Positions 37,906 through 48,722 are shown, counted from the first letter of the stretch. The stretch is 64,000 bases of DNA from Aquibacillus kalidii (GCF_014280935.1 NZ_JACLZI010000016.1:38149-102148), one strand, 5' to 3'. The notes: generated from the sequence alone by a model not told the origin. Translations and numbers: made by a program.

Positions 37906-38592
37906 GTGATAGTCAACAAACAACTGATAACGATTAAAGGTACTCGAGAGGGTCTTACTTTATATATAGATGACTTATGTTCATTCGATGACGTTAAAAA
38001 GGAATTGGAAGAAGTTTTGTCTACGAAATACACAGACAAGGATGAACCAATGATCACTGTTACCATTCAACTTGGTAACCGGTATTTACATAAACATCAA
38101 GAAGATGAACTTCGTGATATAATAAGAAAAAAGAATAAACTAGTTGTTCAATCGATTGAATCGAATGTGATTTCAAAAAAGCAAGCACTGGAATGGAAAG
38201 AGGAAAGTGAAATAAAAACCATTTCAAAAATTGTGCGTTCTGGTCAAGTAATCGAAGTAAAAGGAGATTTGTTACTAATTGGTGACGTAAATCCAGGTGG
38301 GAAAGTAACGGCGAGTGGTAATATCTTCGTTTTGGGAGGTCTTCGCGGTATAGCCCATGCTGGTATTGATGGTAATAGGGAAGCTGTAATTATCGCTTCT
38401 TATATGCAACCAAGCCAATTAAGAATAGCCGATTATATTAGTAGGTCACCCGATTATGAGTCAGAAGGTGTTTATATGGAATGTGGGCTCATTGACGAGG
38501 AGAAAGCTAAGATAATCATTGATCGTCTTCAAGTACTTTCGCAAAAGCGACCAGACCTTAGCGGATTTGAAAGGAGAGTTTTAAATGGGTGA
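37906..38592 (+). CDS. minC: MinC, septum-site-determining protein
   Basis: This 228-residue protein inhibits FtsZ ring assembly away from mid-cell. The N-terminal domain opens VNKQLITIKGTREGLTLYID and the C-terminal beta-helical domain has VRSGQVIEVKGDLLLIGDVN, GNIFVLGGLRGIAHAG and SPDYESEGVYMECG. A GTG start at 37906, behind GGGGTGA, gives the N-terminus that aligns with B. subtilis MinC. The frame extends to GTG 37834 without support. Its 3' end overlaps minD by eight bases. Confidence 0.94.
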   Translation: MIVNKQLITIKGTREGLTLYIDDLCSFDDVKKELEEVLSTKYTDKDEPMITVTIQLGNRYLHKHQEDELRDIIRKKNKLVVQSIESNVISKKQALEWKEESEIKTISKIVRSGQVIEVKGDLLLIGDVNPGGKVTASGNIFVLGGLRGIAHAGIDGNREAVIIASYMQPSQLRIADYISRSPDYESEGVYMECGLIDEEKAKIIIDRLQVLSQKRPDLSGFERRVLNG

Positions 38593-39382
38593 GGCAATCG
38601 TTATTACCTCTGGTAAAGGTGGGGTTGGTAAAACAACCACAACAGCTAACTTAGGTACTGCATTAGCGCTATTAGAGAAAAAAGTATGTTTAATAGACAC
38701 AGATATTGGCTTGCGTAATTTAGATGTTGTAATGGGTCTAGAAAATAGAATCATCTATGATATCGTTGATGTGATCCAAAATCGTTGTAATTTGAAGCAA
38801 GCACTAATTAAAGATAAGCGATTTGAATGTTTATATTTGTTACCTGCAGCGCAAACAAGTGATAAGTCTGATTTAACTCCAGAAGGCATGGTACAGATTA
38901 TTGCACAGTTAAAGCAAGATTATGATTACATATTAATAGACTGTCCCGCTGGAATTGAACAAGGTTTTAAAAATGCAGTAGCTGGTGCTGATAAAGCAAT
39001 AGTTGTTACTACACCTGAGAAATCTAGTGTTCGTGATGCTGATAGAATAATAGGTTTGTTAGAGCATGAAGATGTAGAACCACCGCATTTAATTGTCAAC
39101 CGTATTCGTAACCACATGGTTAAAAATGGTGACATGCTTGATGTCGATGAGATTGTTCAAGTATTATCTATTGAATTGTTAGGTATAGTAGCGGATGATG
39201 ATGAAGTAATTAAGGCTTCTAACTTTGGGGAACCAGTCGCTTTTCAACCGAACACACGAGCATCTATTTCATACAGAAATATTGCTAGGAGAATTTTGGG
39301 AGAATCGGTACCTTTAATGTCTCTTGAAGATGAAAAAGGAATGTTTTCAAAGGTAAAGAAATTCTTCGGAATGAGATCATAG
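38585..39382 (+). CDS. minD: MinD, septum-site-determining ATPase
   Basis: This 265-residue ParA/MinD ATPase has the deviant Walker A motif GKGGVGKTT near the start, switch regions in DTDIGLRNLDVVMG and IDCPAGIEQG, and a C-terminal amphipathic helix (FSKVKKFFGMRS) for membrane binding. It carries MinC to the membrane and poles. The start follows AAAGGAG and lies inside the end of minC, suggesting coupled translation. Confidence 0.97.
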   Translation: MGEAIVITSGKGGVGKTTTTANLGTALALLEKKVCLIDTDIGLRNLDVVMGLENRIIYDIVDVIQNRCNLKQALIKDKRFECLYLLPAAQTSDKSDLTPEGMVQIIAQLKQDYDYILIDCPAGIEQGFKNAVAGADKAIVVTTPEKSSVRDADRIIGLLEHEDVEPPHLIVNRIRNHMVKNGDMLDVDEIVQVLSIELLGIVADDDEVIKASNFGEPVAFQPNTRASISYRNIARRILGESVPLMSLEDEKGMFSKVKKFFGMRS

Positions 39383-39389
39383 AATATAA

Positions 39390-39432
39390 TGAAAAAGGGA
39401 AGTTTTATCATTTGATAGAACTTCCTTTTTTT
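39390..39432 (+). terminator. Terminator of minCD
   Basis: AAGGGAAGTTTTATCA pairs with TGATAGAACTTCCTT (one bulge) and is followed by T-rich sequence. Confidence 0.88.
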
Positions 39433-39639
39433 GTGCTTAGGAAAATCTTACTAGCGTAGAATGTATGGTACTAAGAATTTGATAGGAAGCGATTGGGCCT
39501 TCTTTACTCTATAGTTAGAATAGTAATGTAAAACTGATGCATCGGACGGAATATACTCGATTATTCTGGAATACTTCTACCTTCTGGTTCGAGCAGGTTA
39601 TAATCAGCTACTACTTTATGCTAAAAAACGCAAACGTTG

Positions 39640-39815
39640 CAGAGAATAGAGCAGATATTTAAATTGGATGGAAAAAAGCGGCAACGATTGAAGAAGAATA
39701 GAGCAGATATTTACATGCGATGAAAGAACCGCACAAATGAAACGGATTAGAAGAGATATTTTTCATTCGATGCGAATAACATACGAATGGAGCGGAACAG
39801 ATAACATGCTACGGT
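39640..39815 (+). repeat. Imperfect tandem repeats of about 50 bp in the minD-spoIVFA gap
   Basis: The gap 39433-39940 has no credible gene. Within it, the 18-mer GAATAGAGCAGATATTTA occurs exactly at 39644-39661 and 39696-39713, 52 bases apart. A third, degraded unit with AAGAGATATTTTTCATTCGATG follows near 39751, and traces of a fourth near 39800. Flanking words such as GCAACG and GATG(A/C) recur in register. The rest of the gap (39433-39639 and 39816-39940) shows nothing beyond AT-rich sequence. Confidence 0.7.
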
Positions 39816-39940
39816 CCATTTATAATTAACTGCAAAATATTTGCAATGAAAACAATAACCTAAATTATACATATACAGCATATCTCTACTGTTTTGTTCA
39901 TAGACTTGTACAAATACCAGGTGAAGGAATGTGAAGTGCT

Positions 39941-40714
39941 ATGAAAAAAGATATTAACCAAATAAGAAGAGATATTGCGAAAAGAAAAAAAGAAAAAACA
40001 CTAGCAAGCAATCCACAAGCACCTAAGAGATACACAGACGCTATGTTTCCACAAGAAGAAGAGAAACATGGATATATGCCAACACCTACTGGTTCTGGTT
40101 CAACTAGTAACTTGAAAGACACATTTGTAGCGTCTTTCGTAATGAAATTAATCCTTTCTGCTGTATTGTTTTTTGGCGTAGCAATCTTCTTTCGAGTTGA
40201 TAATACGTCGTTACAAGCGCCAAAACAATGGACAAGCCAAGCATTAACAGAAGAATTTCCTTTTGCTACGGTTAATCAGTGGTACCAGCAGAAATTCGGT
40301 TTCCCACTTGCTCTGACACCGAACCAAACGAAGGATGAAACGGAAAAAGAGCAATTAGCATTGCCTGTTAATGGTACGATAAGCCAAACATTTCAAATGA
40401 ATGGACAAGGTATTATGATTTCTTCTGATAAGAAGACAGATGTGTTGTCAATGGAGAGTGGGATCGTTATTTTTGCAGGAAATGATCCAAAAACAGATAA
40501 GACAGTAATTATTCAACATCCTGACCATAGCAATACCATTTATGGTAATTTGTCTTCTATAAATGTACATCAATATCAATTAATCTCAAGCAACCAAACA
40601 ATCGGAGAATACGACCCAGCTACGTCCAAGGCTAAAACCGTATATTTTGCGATTGAGAAAGATAACCAATTCTTAGACCCAGTAAAGGTGATGCAAGTTG
40701 ACGAACGTCCTTAA
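39941..40714 (+). CDS. spoIVFA: SpoIVFA, regulator of the SpoIVFB protease
   Basis: This 257-residue protein has a hydrophilic basic N-terminus, one membrane helix at about 67-84 and a C-terminal LytM/M23-like domain (LPVNGTISQTFQMNGQ and VIIQHPDHSNTIYGNL). The LytM zinc ligands are degenerate, as expected for a non-catalytic regulator. SpoIVFA holds SpoIVFB inactive in the outer forespore membrane until the forespore signals through SpoIVB. It directly precedes and overlaps spoIVFB. Confidence 0.92.
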   Translation: MKKDINQIRRDIAKRKKEKTLASNPQAPKRYTDAMFPQEEEKHGYMPTPTGSGSTSNLKDTFVASFVMKLILSAVLFFGVAIFFRVDNTSLQAPKQWTSQALTEEFPFATVNQWYQQKFGFPLALTPNQTKDETEKEQLALPVNGTISQTFQMNGQGIMISSDKKTDVLSMESGIVIFAGNDPKTDKTVIIQHPDHSNTIYGNLSSINVHQYQLISSNQTIGEYDPATSKAKTVYFAIEKDNQFLDPVKVMQVDERP

Positions 40715-41564
40715 GAATCTTCCACCATTGTATATACATCCAATTTTATGGTTTTTTCTTTTAGTCTCTGTAATGACAGGTACTTTTATGGAAATTACTA
40801 TTATATTTCTTATTGTTATTATTCATGAGCTTGGACATTATAGTGTTGCAAAATTTTTTAATTGGCGAATTAGGAGAATAAGTTTATGGGTTTTTGGAGG
40901 GGTAATGGAGACGGATGAGCATGCTAGTAAACCAATTAGCCAAGAGTTTTGGATAACATTAGCAGGCCCCCTTCAACATGTTTGGATTCACGGTTTGTTA
41001 CTTTTTTGTTCAACCAATCAATTGCTCCCAGACTATTTGATTTCGTTAGGGTTCCAATATAACACGACTATCTTATTATTCAATCTACTACCAATCTGGC
41101 CATTGGATGGTGGTAAATTAATGCACTTATTATTATCATCTATTTTACCTTTTAGGAAAGCCCACACCACTATGGTGCAGCTTTCTATCTTTTTTGCTTT
41201 AATAGCTACCGTTCTATTTCTCATTTTTTATCCATTTACATTAAGTACAGTAATGCTTGTGGGTTTTATATTGTGGGAAAATCGTCTAGAATGGAAACGA
41301 AGATATTATGTGTTTATTCGTTTTCTGCTTAAGCGTTATACGGAAAAACCTAATATTAAAAGAGTTAGACCTGTAGTGGTTGACTACGATATGCCTCTTA
41401 AGCAGGTTTTTTCTATGTTTAGGCGAAATTATTACCATCACATCCATGTAAAAGATGGTGCTGCTATTACAGAGTTAGTGGGTGAAAACGAGTCACTTCA
41501 TACATATTTCCAATTAAAGCATTACCAATCTACAATTGGTGAACTTACAAGCCAGCGTAATTAA
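40698..41564 (+). CDS. spoIVFB: SpoIVFB, site-2-type intramembrane metalloprotease
   Basis: This 288-residue polytopic protease cleaves pro-sigma-K in the mother cell. The zinc motif HELGH lies in the IVIIHELGHYSVAKF helix and the second motif reads NLLPIWPLDGGK. A C-terminal CBS-like domain (about 210-288) is present. It starts at TTG with AAGGTGATG upstream and overlaps spoIVFA by 17 bases, so the pair is probably coupled. BofC, which tunes this checkpoint, is encoded later in the window. Confidence 0.95.
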   Translation: MTNVLKNLPPLYIHPILWFFLLVSVMTGTFMEITIIFLIVIIHELGHYSVAKFFNWRIRRISLWVFGGVMETDEHASKPISQEFWITLAGPLQHVWIHGLLLFCSTNQLLPDYLISLGFQYNTTILLFNLLPIWPLDGGKLMHLLLSSILPFRKAHTTMVQLSIFFALIATVLFLIFYPFTLSTVMLVGFILWENRLEWKRRYYVFIRFLLKRYTEKPNIKRVRPVVVDYDMPLKQVFSMFRRNYYHHIHVKDGAAITELVGENESLHTYFQLKHYQSTIGELTSQRN

Positions 41565-41582
41565 TGGAAAAGAGGAAAATAG

Positions 41583-43040
41583 ATGGTCTCCTTATACTTA
41601 CAAACGTTGACTACAGAGCAAACAGCTGTCGTAGTGGAAAATAAAACTGTAAGAGACGTAATAATTAACCGACCTGGTTCTGACTTTCAGGTCGGAAATG
41701 TCTTTGTAGCAAAAGTAGTCAAGGTTGATAAAGGACTTCAAGCTGCATTTGTTGATATAGGAGATGAGAAACCAGGTTTCTTACAACGGAAAGAGTTACC
41801 GAAAGCAAGGCAGGATCAGCAATTAGCTATTGAATCTCTTATAACAGAAGGACAGCGAATAATTGTCCAAATTGAAAAAGAAGCATACGGCAATAAAGGA
41901 GCGCGGCTGACAGCTAATATTACTTTGCCAGGACTTGATGTTGTCTACCTTCCTTATAGTAACTATGTTGCAGCGTCAAGAAAACTTCCTAGTGAAAGTA
42001 GGGAAAGGCTAGTAAAAGAGTTTGAAGCATTTAGAGAGGGTACAGAGGGTGCAATTATCCGAACCTCATCTAAAGATAGGCAATTATCTGATGTGGAAGA
42101 GCAGTATGCCAATTTGAGAAAGAGATGGCAGGAATTAGAACAATCTGCCAAAAGGCAAAAGGTTCCCTCAAGCTTATGGATAGATGATATGCTATCTGAT
42201 AGGTTGATAAGAAAGATATCCCCAGATAATATTGAGGCTATCTATGTTGATCGTAGTGATTTAGCTATGCGTATTCGGACCACCTTCCCAACTATTCAGG
42301 ATAAAGTTAGCTGGGAAAAATTAATCGATCAGCAATTACCAATTACAATCGAGCAGCTGTTTGAATCGATCATGAATCCTGTTGTGTTGGGACCAAAGGG
42401 AGTCGAATTGTATATTGAAGAAACAGAAGCATTGACGGTTATTGATGTCAATACTGCAAGGTTCATTGACAAGGGCGACAAACAACAAACCGTTACAAAG
42501 GCAAATTGTATTGCGGCTATAACAGCAGCTGAACAAATTCGATTAAGAAATATTTCTGGTATAATTATCATTGATTTCATCGGGATGAAAACGATCCAAC
42601 AACAAGAGCTTGTGTTAAAGGCGTTGCGCGATGAGCTAAAAAAGGATAGTACGCGGACAGAGGTTTACGGGTTTACTAAACTAGGATTAGTGGAAATGAC
42701 AAGAAAACGTGAGTCACAATCACTTACTCATTTAATTGGTGACAAAACGACAATCACTACTCCGATGTCACAAAAAACCAATGCTTATATGTTGGAACGC
42801 ACTATACTAGGATTTCAGAATAGTAAGGTGGAAGCTATTCTAATCGATGTAAATGAATCTTTATACCGTACATTCAAAGGTTGTATAAGTTTCGAAAAGC
42901 TAAGAGAAATACTCTCGCAAGAGGTTTATTTTCATATTGTAGATGACATAGCTTCCTATCAGGTAAAATTAACTGGAACAACAACATTAATCGATCAACA
43001 AATTGCTTCGATTTCTGCTGATAGCATTGACAAAGTCTAA
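41583..43040 (+). CDS. rng: Ribonuclease E/G family endoribonuclease, zinc-link motif absent
   Basis: This 485-residue protein has an N-terminal S1 domain (about 35-125), the RNase H-like and 5'-sensor regions, and the catalytic aspartates Asp288 in VIDVNTARF and Asp331 in IIIIDFIGM, spaced 43 as in E. coli RNase E (303 and 346). After the GLVEMTRKR segment the family usually has a CPxCxG zinc-link; here the sequence runs ESQSLTHLIGDKTTITTP with no cysteines. It lies between spoIVFB and rplU, as in several Bacillaceae; B. subtilis lacks it. It probably matures rRNA and decays mRNA. Confidence 0.9.
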   Translation: MVSLYLQTLTTEQTAVVVENKTVRDVIINRPGSDFQVGNVFVAKVVKVDKGLQAAFVDIGDEKPGFLQRKELPKARQDQQLAIESLITEGQRIIVQIEKEAYGNKGARLTANITLPGLDVVYLPYSNYVAASRKLPSESRERLVKEFEAFREGTEGAIIRTSSKDRQLSDVEEQYANLRKRWQELEQSAKRQKVPSSLWIDDMLSDRLIRKISPDNIEAIYVDRSDLAMRIRTTFPTIQDKVSWEKLIDQQLPITIEQLFESIMNPVVLGPKGVELYIEETEALTVIDVNTARFIDKGDKQQTVTKANCIAAITAAEQIRLRNISGIIIIDFIGMKTIQQQELVLKALRDELKKDSTRTEVYGFTKLGLVEMTRKRESQSLTHLIGDKTTITTPMSQKTNAYMLERTILGFQNSKVEAILIDVNESLYRTFKGCISFEKLREILSQEVYFHIVDDIASYQVKLTGTTTLIDQQIASISADSIDKV

Positions 43041-43054
43041 TGATTCATGATAAC
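43027..43054 (+). promoter_or_regulatory. Candidate promoter of the rplU-prp-rpmA operon
   Basis: A perfect TTGACA (43027-43032) lies 16 bases before GATAAC (43049-43054), a weak -10. It overlaps the end of rng and precedes the L21 leader. Confidence 0.5.
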
Positions 43055-43055
43055 A

Positions 43056-43160
43056 TCAATACGTTATTCATCGTAGCACCTGTTGCTACAACCGCACAGA
43101 ACAGGTATGTATAAGCCTAATGGCACCTGTATGGCGAGTCTTAGTCTATGAGGAGGTGCA
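43056..43160 (+). ncRNA. Ribosomal protein L21 leader
   Basis: The leader of rplU contains a hairpin GTAGCA/TGCTAC (43073-43089) and a second stem ACAGGT/ACCTGT (43101-43106 with 43125-43130). Position and structure fit the L21 leader family of Bacillales, thought to mediate feedback by ribosomal protein. A second copy of ACCTGT (43078-43083) could pair instead with ACAGGT, giving two exclusive folds. Confidence 0.7.
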
Positions 43161-43165
43161 AGAGT

Positions 43166-43474
43166 ATGTATGCTATTATTGAAACTGGTGGTAAGCAAGT
43201 AAAAGTAGAAGAAGGTCAAGCTATCTACGTTGAAAAACTAGAAGGCGAAGCTGGTGAGTCTATCACATTTGATAAAGTACTTTTCGTTGGTGGCGATGAC
43301 GTTAAAGTCGGAGCTCCTTACGTTGATGGTGCTTCTGTTACAGCTAAAGTTGAAAAACAAGGCCGTGGCAAGAAAGTAACTGTTATCAAATTCAAAGCTA
43401 AGAAAAATTACCATCGTAAGCAAGGTCACCGTCAGCCTTATACAAAGGTTACGATTGAGAAAATCAACGCGTAA
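43166..43474 (+). CDS. rplU: RplU, 50S ribosomal protein L21
   Basis: This 102-residue protein is L21, starting [18 protein letters not shown] and ending [21 protein letters not shown], both signature segments. ATG 43166 is chosen for its GGAGGTG ribosome-binding site; the ATG at 43148 precedes that site. It heads the conserved rplU-prp-rpmA operon. Confidence 0.98.
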   Translation: MYAIIETGGKQVKVEEGQAIYVEKLEGEAGESITFDKVLFVGGDDVKVGAPYVDGASVTAKVEKQGRGKKVTVIKFKAKKNYHRKQGHRQPYTKVTIEKINA

Positions 43475-43485
43475 GGATTTGTATC

Positions 43486-44120
<635 letters not shown>

Positions 44121-44132
44121 TTTGACTTTCTT

Positions 44133-44167
44133 AAGGACTCTAGCCTTTTGGTTAGGGTCCTTTTTTA
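44133..44167 (+). terminator. Terminator of the rplU-prp-rpmA operon
   Basis: AAGGACTCTAGCC pairs with GGTTAGGGTCCTT (G-U pairs and one mismatch) around TTTT, followed by T4. Confidence 0.88.
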
Positions 44168-44278
44168 CCTTTAATCAGTAAATCATACGTTCAAGCCGAA
44201 TTATTATGACTATTTATGAAGCAATTTATCAATAATAAGCTAAGAATCTTACAGAAATTTTTCTTATGTTATTTTTTT

Positions 44279-44287
44279 TGCTATAAT
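44279..44287 (+). promoter_or_regulatory. Extended -10 promoter of spo0B-obg
   Basis: TGCTATAAT is a perfect TGnTATAAT extended -10 element, 28 bases before the spo0B start. Confidence 0.6.
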
Positions 44288-44315
44288 TTGCTTAATGCTT
44301 TAGGGGGAACGAGAA

Positions 44316-44858
44316 ATGATGAAGGAAGAAGATATGGTTGAACTTTTACGTCATTATCGCCACGATTGGATGAATCAAATCCAGTTAATAATGGGATATG
44401 CATCCATGGGGAAATTAGATAAAGTTAAAGCAAAGCTAGATGATTTTGTAGCGGAAGCTGAGAACGAACGAAAACTACAAAACTTAAATATGCCAAAAAC
44501 GATAATATGGCTAATGAGCTTTAACTGGCGATATGATAATTTTAGAATCAACTACCAAGTTGACTTAGAAGATACGACGATCCCAATTAATGATGATAAG
44601 ATACATACAAGATTAAACAAAATGATGGGGATATTAATAGATCATAGCTCTAAGATGGAGCTTTATAATGGAGAATTCACGCTGAAAAAACAATTAGAAA
44701 CAGGAAACGTGCAAATTTTCGTTTCGTTTCAGGGTGATTTTCAGAATGTTGATAATTTGCAACAATTACTATTAGAAGATCAAGCAATTCAAGAAGTAAA
44801 AATAGAACAATTAGCAAATGCTAACTACCAATGTACGATTACATGGATTAGCAGCTAA
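44316..44858 (+). CDS. spo0B: Spo0B, sporulation initiation phosphotransferase
   Basis: This 180-residue protein passes phosphate from Spo0F to Spo0A. The phosphorylated histidine is His16 in HYRHDWMNQIQL, in an N-terminal helical hairpin that dimerises, and the C-terminal half is the degenerate kinase-like domain. The start is the first of two adjacent ATGs behind GGGGGAAC; either is possible. The spo0B-obg pair is conserved in Bacillus. Confidence 0.94.
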   Translation: MMKEEDMVELLRHYRHDWMNQIQLIMGYASMGKLDKVKAKLDDFVAEAENERKLQNLNMPKTIIWLMSFNWRYDNFRINYQVDLEDTTIPINDDKIHTRLNKMMGILIDHSSKMELYNGEFTLKKQLETGNVQIFVSFQGDFQNVDNLQQLLLEDQAIQEVKIEQLANANYQCTITWISS

Positions 44859-44866
44859 AGAGGTGA

Positions 44867-46153
<1,287 letters not shown>

Positions 46154-46189
46154 GTTTACAAGACAGTCAATCTAAAAGGGGAATGCGAG

Positions 46190-46642
46190 ATGGCTGAGGA
46201 AAAAGAGGGAAAGTTTTATCTAGTAAGAAGTGATTTTTTACCAGAAGCAATGAAAAAAACAATTGATGCGAAAGAGCTTATTGAAAGGAAAAAAGTTGAC
46301 TCCGTGTTTGATGCAGTGAAACAAGTTGGATTATCGCGAAGTGCCTTTTATAAGTATCGGGATGCTGTCTTTCCGTTTCAAGCAATGGTTAAGGAAAGAA
46401 TGATTACACTTTTCTTCCACCTCGAAGACCGAACCGGAACGTTATCGAACCTGTTAGCTACTGTAGCTAGTGCCGGTGGGAATATTCTTACCATTCATCA
46501 AACGATCCCGTTGCAGGGTAAGGCTAATGTAACCATTTCACTCAATACATCCGGGATGTCTACAGATATCGAAACACTACTTCATGATTTGCAGCAATTA
46601 GACTTTGTTGATAACGTTGAGATATTAAGTTCAGGTGCATAG
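46190..46642 (+). CDS. pheB: PheB, ACT domain-containing protein
   Basis: This 150-residue protein has an N-terminal helical part (to about 70), containing [24 protein letters not shown], and a C-terminal ACT domain beginning [19 protein letters not shown]. It lies between obg and pheA as in B. subtilis. The exact function is unknown; the ACT domain suggests amino-acid sensing, probably phenylalanine, which is inference. The start follows AAAAGGGGAAT. Confidence 0.93.
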   Translation: MAEEKEGKFYLVRSDFLPEAMKKTIDAKELIERKKVDSVFDAVKQVGLSRSAFYKYRDAVFPFQAMVKERMITLFFHLEDRTGTLSNLLATVASAGGNILTIHQTIPLQGKANVTISLNTSGMSTDIETLLHDLQQLDFVDNVEILSSGA

Positions 46643-46664
46643 TTAGAGGGGGAGGGGAAAAGCT

Positions 46665-47540
46665 TTGGCTAATAGAATAGGCTATTTAGGCCCTAAAGGT
46701 ACATTTACAAAGATTGCGGTAGATGCCATGTTTAATGGAGAAGAAAAAGATGGCTATACGACAATACCAGAATGCATGGAAGCGGTTGGAAACGGTGAAA
46801 TTGATTATGGTGTCCTACCATTAGAGAATGCAATAGAAGGAACTGTTAATTTAACGTTGGATTACTTAATACAAATGAAGGAACTGCAAATTGTCAGTGA
46901 GGTTGTCGTACCAATCCGGCAACATTTAATGGTACATCCTGATAATGAAAGTGATTGGGAGAGTATCGATACCGTATATTCCCATCCTCATGCTATTGCC
47001 CAATGTTATCATTTCCTTCATAGTGATTTAAAGCAAGTGTCTGCAGAGACCATGACATCTACTGGGGCAGCAGCTAAATTTGTTAGCGAACATCCTGATA
47101 GGAAAATTGGTGCAATTGCTAATCACTTGGCTGCAGAGGAGTATGGACTATCAATTGTTCAAAAGGACATTCATGATTTTACAAACAACCATACTCGTTT
47201 TGTTGTACTTCACAAGGATGCTGGCGAATTCTACTCTAAAAAAATAGAGTTGAAAGGATATAAGACAACGTTGATGATTACTTTACCTTCAGACCATGCA
47301 GGTGCCCTTCATCAGGTTTTATCCGCATTTGCTTGGAGAAAATTAAACCTTTCTAAAATTGAATCGAGACCGATGAAAACAGGATTAGGTAATTACTATT
47401 TTCTAATAGATGTAGAGCAAAAAATAGACGACGTGTTGATCCCAAATGCCATTGCAGAAATGGAATCACTTGGCTGTACGGTGAATATATTGGGGAGTTA
47501 TCCTTATTATCTATATAATGGACTTTCTTTAAAAGTTTAG
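46665..47540 (+). CDS. pheA: PheA, prephenate dehydratase
   Basis: This 291-residue monofunctional enzyme makes phenylpyruvate for phenylalanine synthesis. The substrate domain shows GYLGPKGTFT and the catalytic TRF motif in NNHTRFVVL. The C-terminal ACT domain carries the phenylalanine-binding ESRP sequence (KIESRPMKTGLGNYYF), so feedback inhibition is expected. The start is TTG behind a strong GGGGGAGGGG site. Confidence 0.96.
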   Translation: MANRIGYLGPKGTFTKIAVDAMFNGEEKDGYTTIPECMEAVGNGEIDYGVLPLENAIEGTVNLTLDYLIQMKELQIVSEVVVPIRQHLMVHPDNESDWESIDTVYSHPHAIAQCYHFLHSDLKQVSAETMTSTGAAAKFVSEHPDRKIGAIANHLAAEEYGLSIVQKDIHDFTNNHTRFVVLHKDAGEFYSKKIELKGYKTTLMITLPSDHAGALHQVLSAFAWRKLNLSKIESRPMKTGLGNYYFLIDVEQKIDDVLIPNAIAEMESLGCTVNILGSYPYYLYNGLSLKV

Positions 47541-47553
47541 TGATAAGTGTTAG

Positions 47554-47582
47554 AAGCTTGAGGTAATTCCTCAAGCTTTTTT
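47554..47582 (+). terminator. Terminator of the obg-pheB-pheA unit
   Basis: AAGCTTGAGG pairs perfectly with CCTCAAGCTT around TAATT, followed by T4. Confidence 0.9.
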
Positions 47583-47748
47583 AATGAGATGACCTAGTAG
47601 ATTTTGATAAAAAAGGATGGCGGTTAGAATAGGAAGCTTATGAAGCAAAAAAAGAAAATTCGCGAAGTGAGAAGTAAATAAAAAACAAAAAGCTCTGCAT
47701 AACCATTTCAACATTAACAGACTATATAGAAAACAACTGAGGTGATGA

Positions 47749-48096
47749 ATGTTGAAAAAGGTATTGTCAGGTTTATTTGTTACGGCACTGCTGCTTATGT
47801 CCAATCCACCATTTTCATTTGGGATTGAAACGGTACATGCACAGAAACAAATCCCTTCTTATGCTAAATGGGGAATTGTCGCTATCAAAGAAACAATGAA
47901 GAAGTATCCGACATCAAGAATAGAAGATTATAGCTATATGGGAAAGAAAACAAAAGATAGCAAAACGGAAGAGAAGTTTAAATTATGGTTGAAAAACTAC
48001 AATAATGAAGATGAATTTGGTGTCATTGTCAGGATTAAATATGAAACGAAAACAGAAAAAGTGTTGGAAGTTAAAATAGACGAAACTAGGATATAA
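47749..48096 (+). CDS. Secreted DUF3889-type protein
   Basis: This 115-residue protein has a Sec signal peptide (MLKKVLSGLF start, hydrophobic core, probable cut after VHA at residue 31). The mature part begins near SYAKWGIVAIKETMKKYPTS and includes KFKLWLKNYNNEDEFGVIV, the pattern I associate with DUF3889 proteins of Bacillaceae. Its function is unknown. The start ATG follows GAGGTGATG. It stands alone between two terminators. Confidence 0.82.
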   Translation: MLKKVLSGLFVTALLLMSNPPFSFGIETVHAQKQIPSYAKWGIVAIKETMKKYPTSRIEDYSYMGKKTKDSKTEEKFKLWLKNYNNEDEFGVIVRIKYETKTEKVLEVKIDETRI

Positions 48097-48104
48097 ATTA
48101 GAAA

Positions 48105-48148
48105 AGCACATTCCCTCTCTCTGACATGGTTGAGAGAGGGAATGTGCT
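48105..48148. terminator. Bidirectional terminator between the DUF3889 gene and niaR
   Basis: A perfect 17-bp inverted repeat (48105-48121 with 48132-48148) lies between convergent genes. T-rich tails are short on both sides. Confidence 0.8.
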
Positions 48149-48165
48149 AATATAAATGATTGACT

Positions 48166-48702
48166 TTATTCGATGATAAAGCTAGCTTCTTGTAAAGATT
48201 GATAGGCCAATGCTAATTTTTCCTCTGAATCAGATTCAAGAGTGTGAAGGTGAATCCCACCAGTAAGTTGCAACAAATAAGGAGAATTAGTTTCATTAAT
48301 TTTGTTAATGAATTGATCAACTTCCCTACGATTACTTACCATCACGGAAGCCGTTAAATCACCATATACAGGATGTTCAATGAAGACGTTTTTTACTGTA
48401 ACACCATGATCCACAATAATATACAGCTCTTCCACTGTTTGTTCCGGTGTATGGATGCAAGCAATTACACGCTCAAACATCTTTTGCTCCTGTTCTGCTT
48501 GTAAATACAAATAGCCATTAGACGTTGCTATAATAGGCTCTTTTCGTGCTTTCAAAAGGGAAATGTCTTGGACGATCACTTGACGGCTTACATTTGTTCG
48601 ATCTGCTAACTCAGCTCCTGTTATCGGTTTCTTACTTTCTTTTAACCAAGTGAGGATTTGTTCCTTTCGGTTATTGCCTTGAATCTTACGTTTATCACCC
48701 AT
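48166..48702 (-). CDS. niaR: NiaR, nicotinate-responsive repressor of NAD synthesis
   Basis: This 178-residue repressor has an N-terminal winged HTH domain (ITGAELADRTNVSRQVIVQD) and a C-terminal 3H domain with three conserved histidine regions (VDHGVTVKNV, VFIEHPVYGDL and GGIHLHTLE). The ortholog YrxA of B. subtilis represses nadBCA and nifS in response to nicotinic acid. It is transcribed just after nifS on the minus strand, opposite nadBCA. ATG 48702 follows AAAGAGGATGG. Confidence 0.94.
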   Translation of the reverse strand: MGDKRKIQGNNRKEQILTWLKESKKPITGAELADRTNVSRQVIVQDISLLKARKEPIIATSNGYLYLQAEQEQKMFERVIACIHTPEQTVEELYIIVDHGVTVKNVFIEHPVYGDLTASVMVSNRREVDQFINKINETNSPYLLQLTGGIHLHTLESDSEEKLALAYQSLQEASFIIE

Positions 48703-48722
48703 ATCATTCCATCCTCTTTCTT

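Noticed and set aside
47571..47804. Minus-strand frame of 77 codons between pheA and the DUF3889 gene
   Set aside because: It overlaps the signal-peptide region of the plus-strand gene, reads as low-complexity Phe/Leu/Ser and has no convincing start site.
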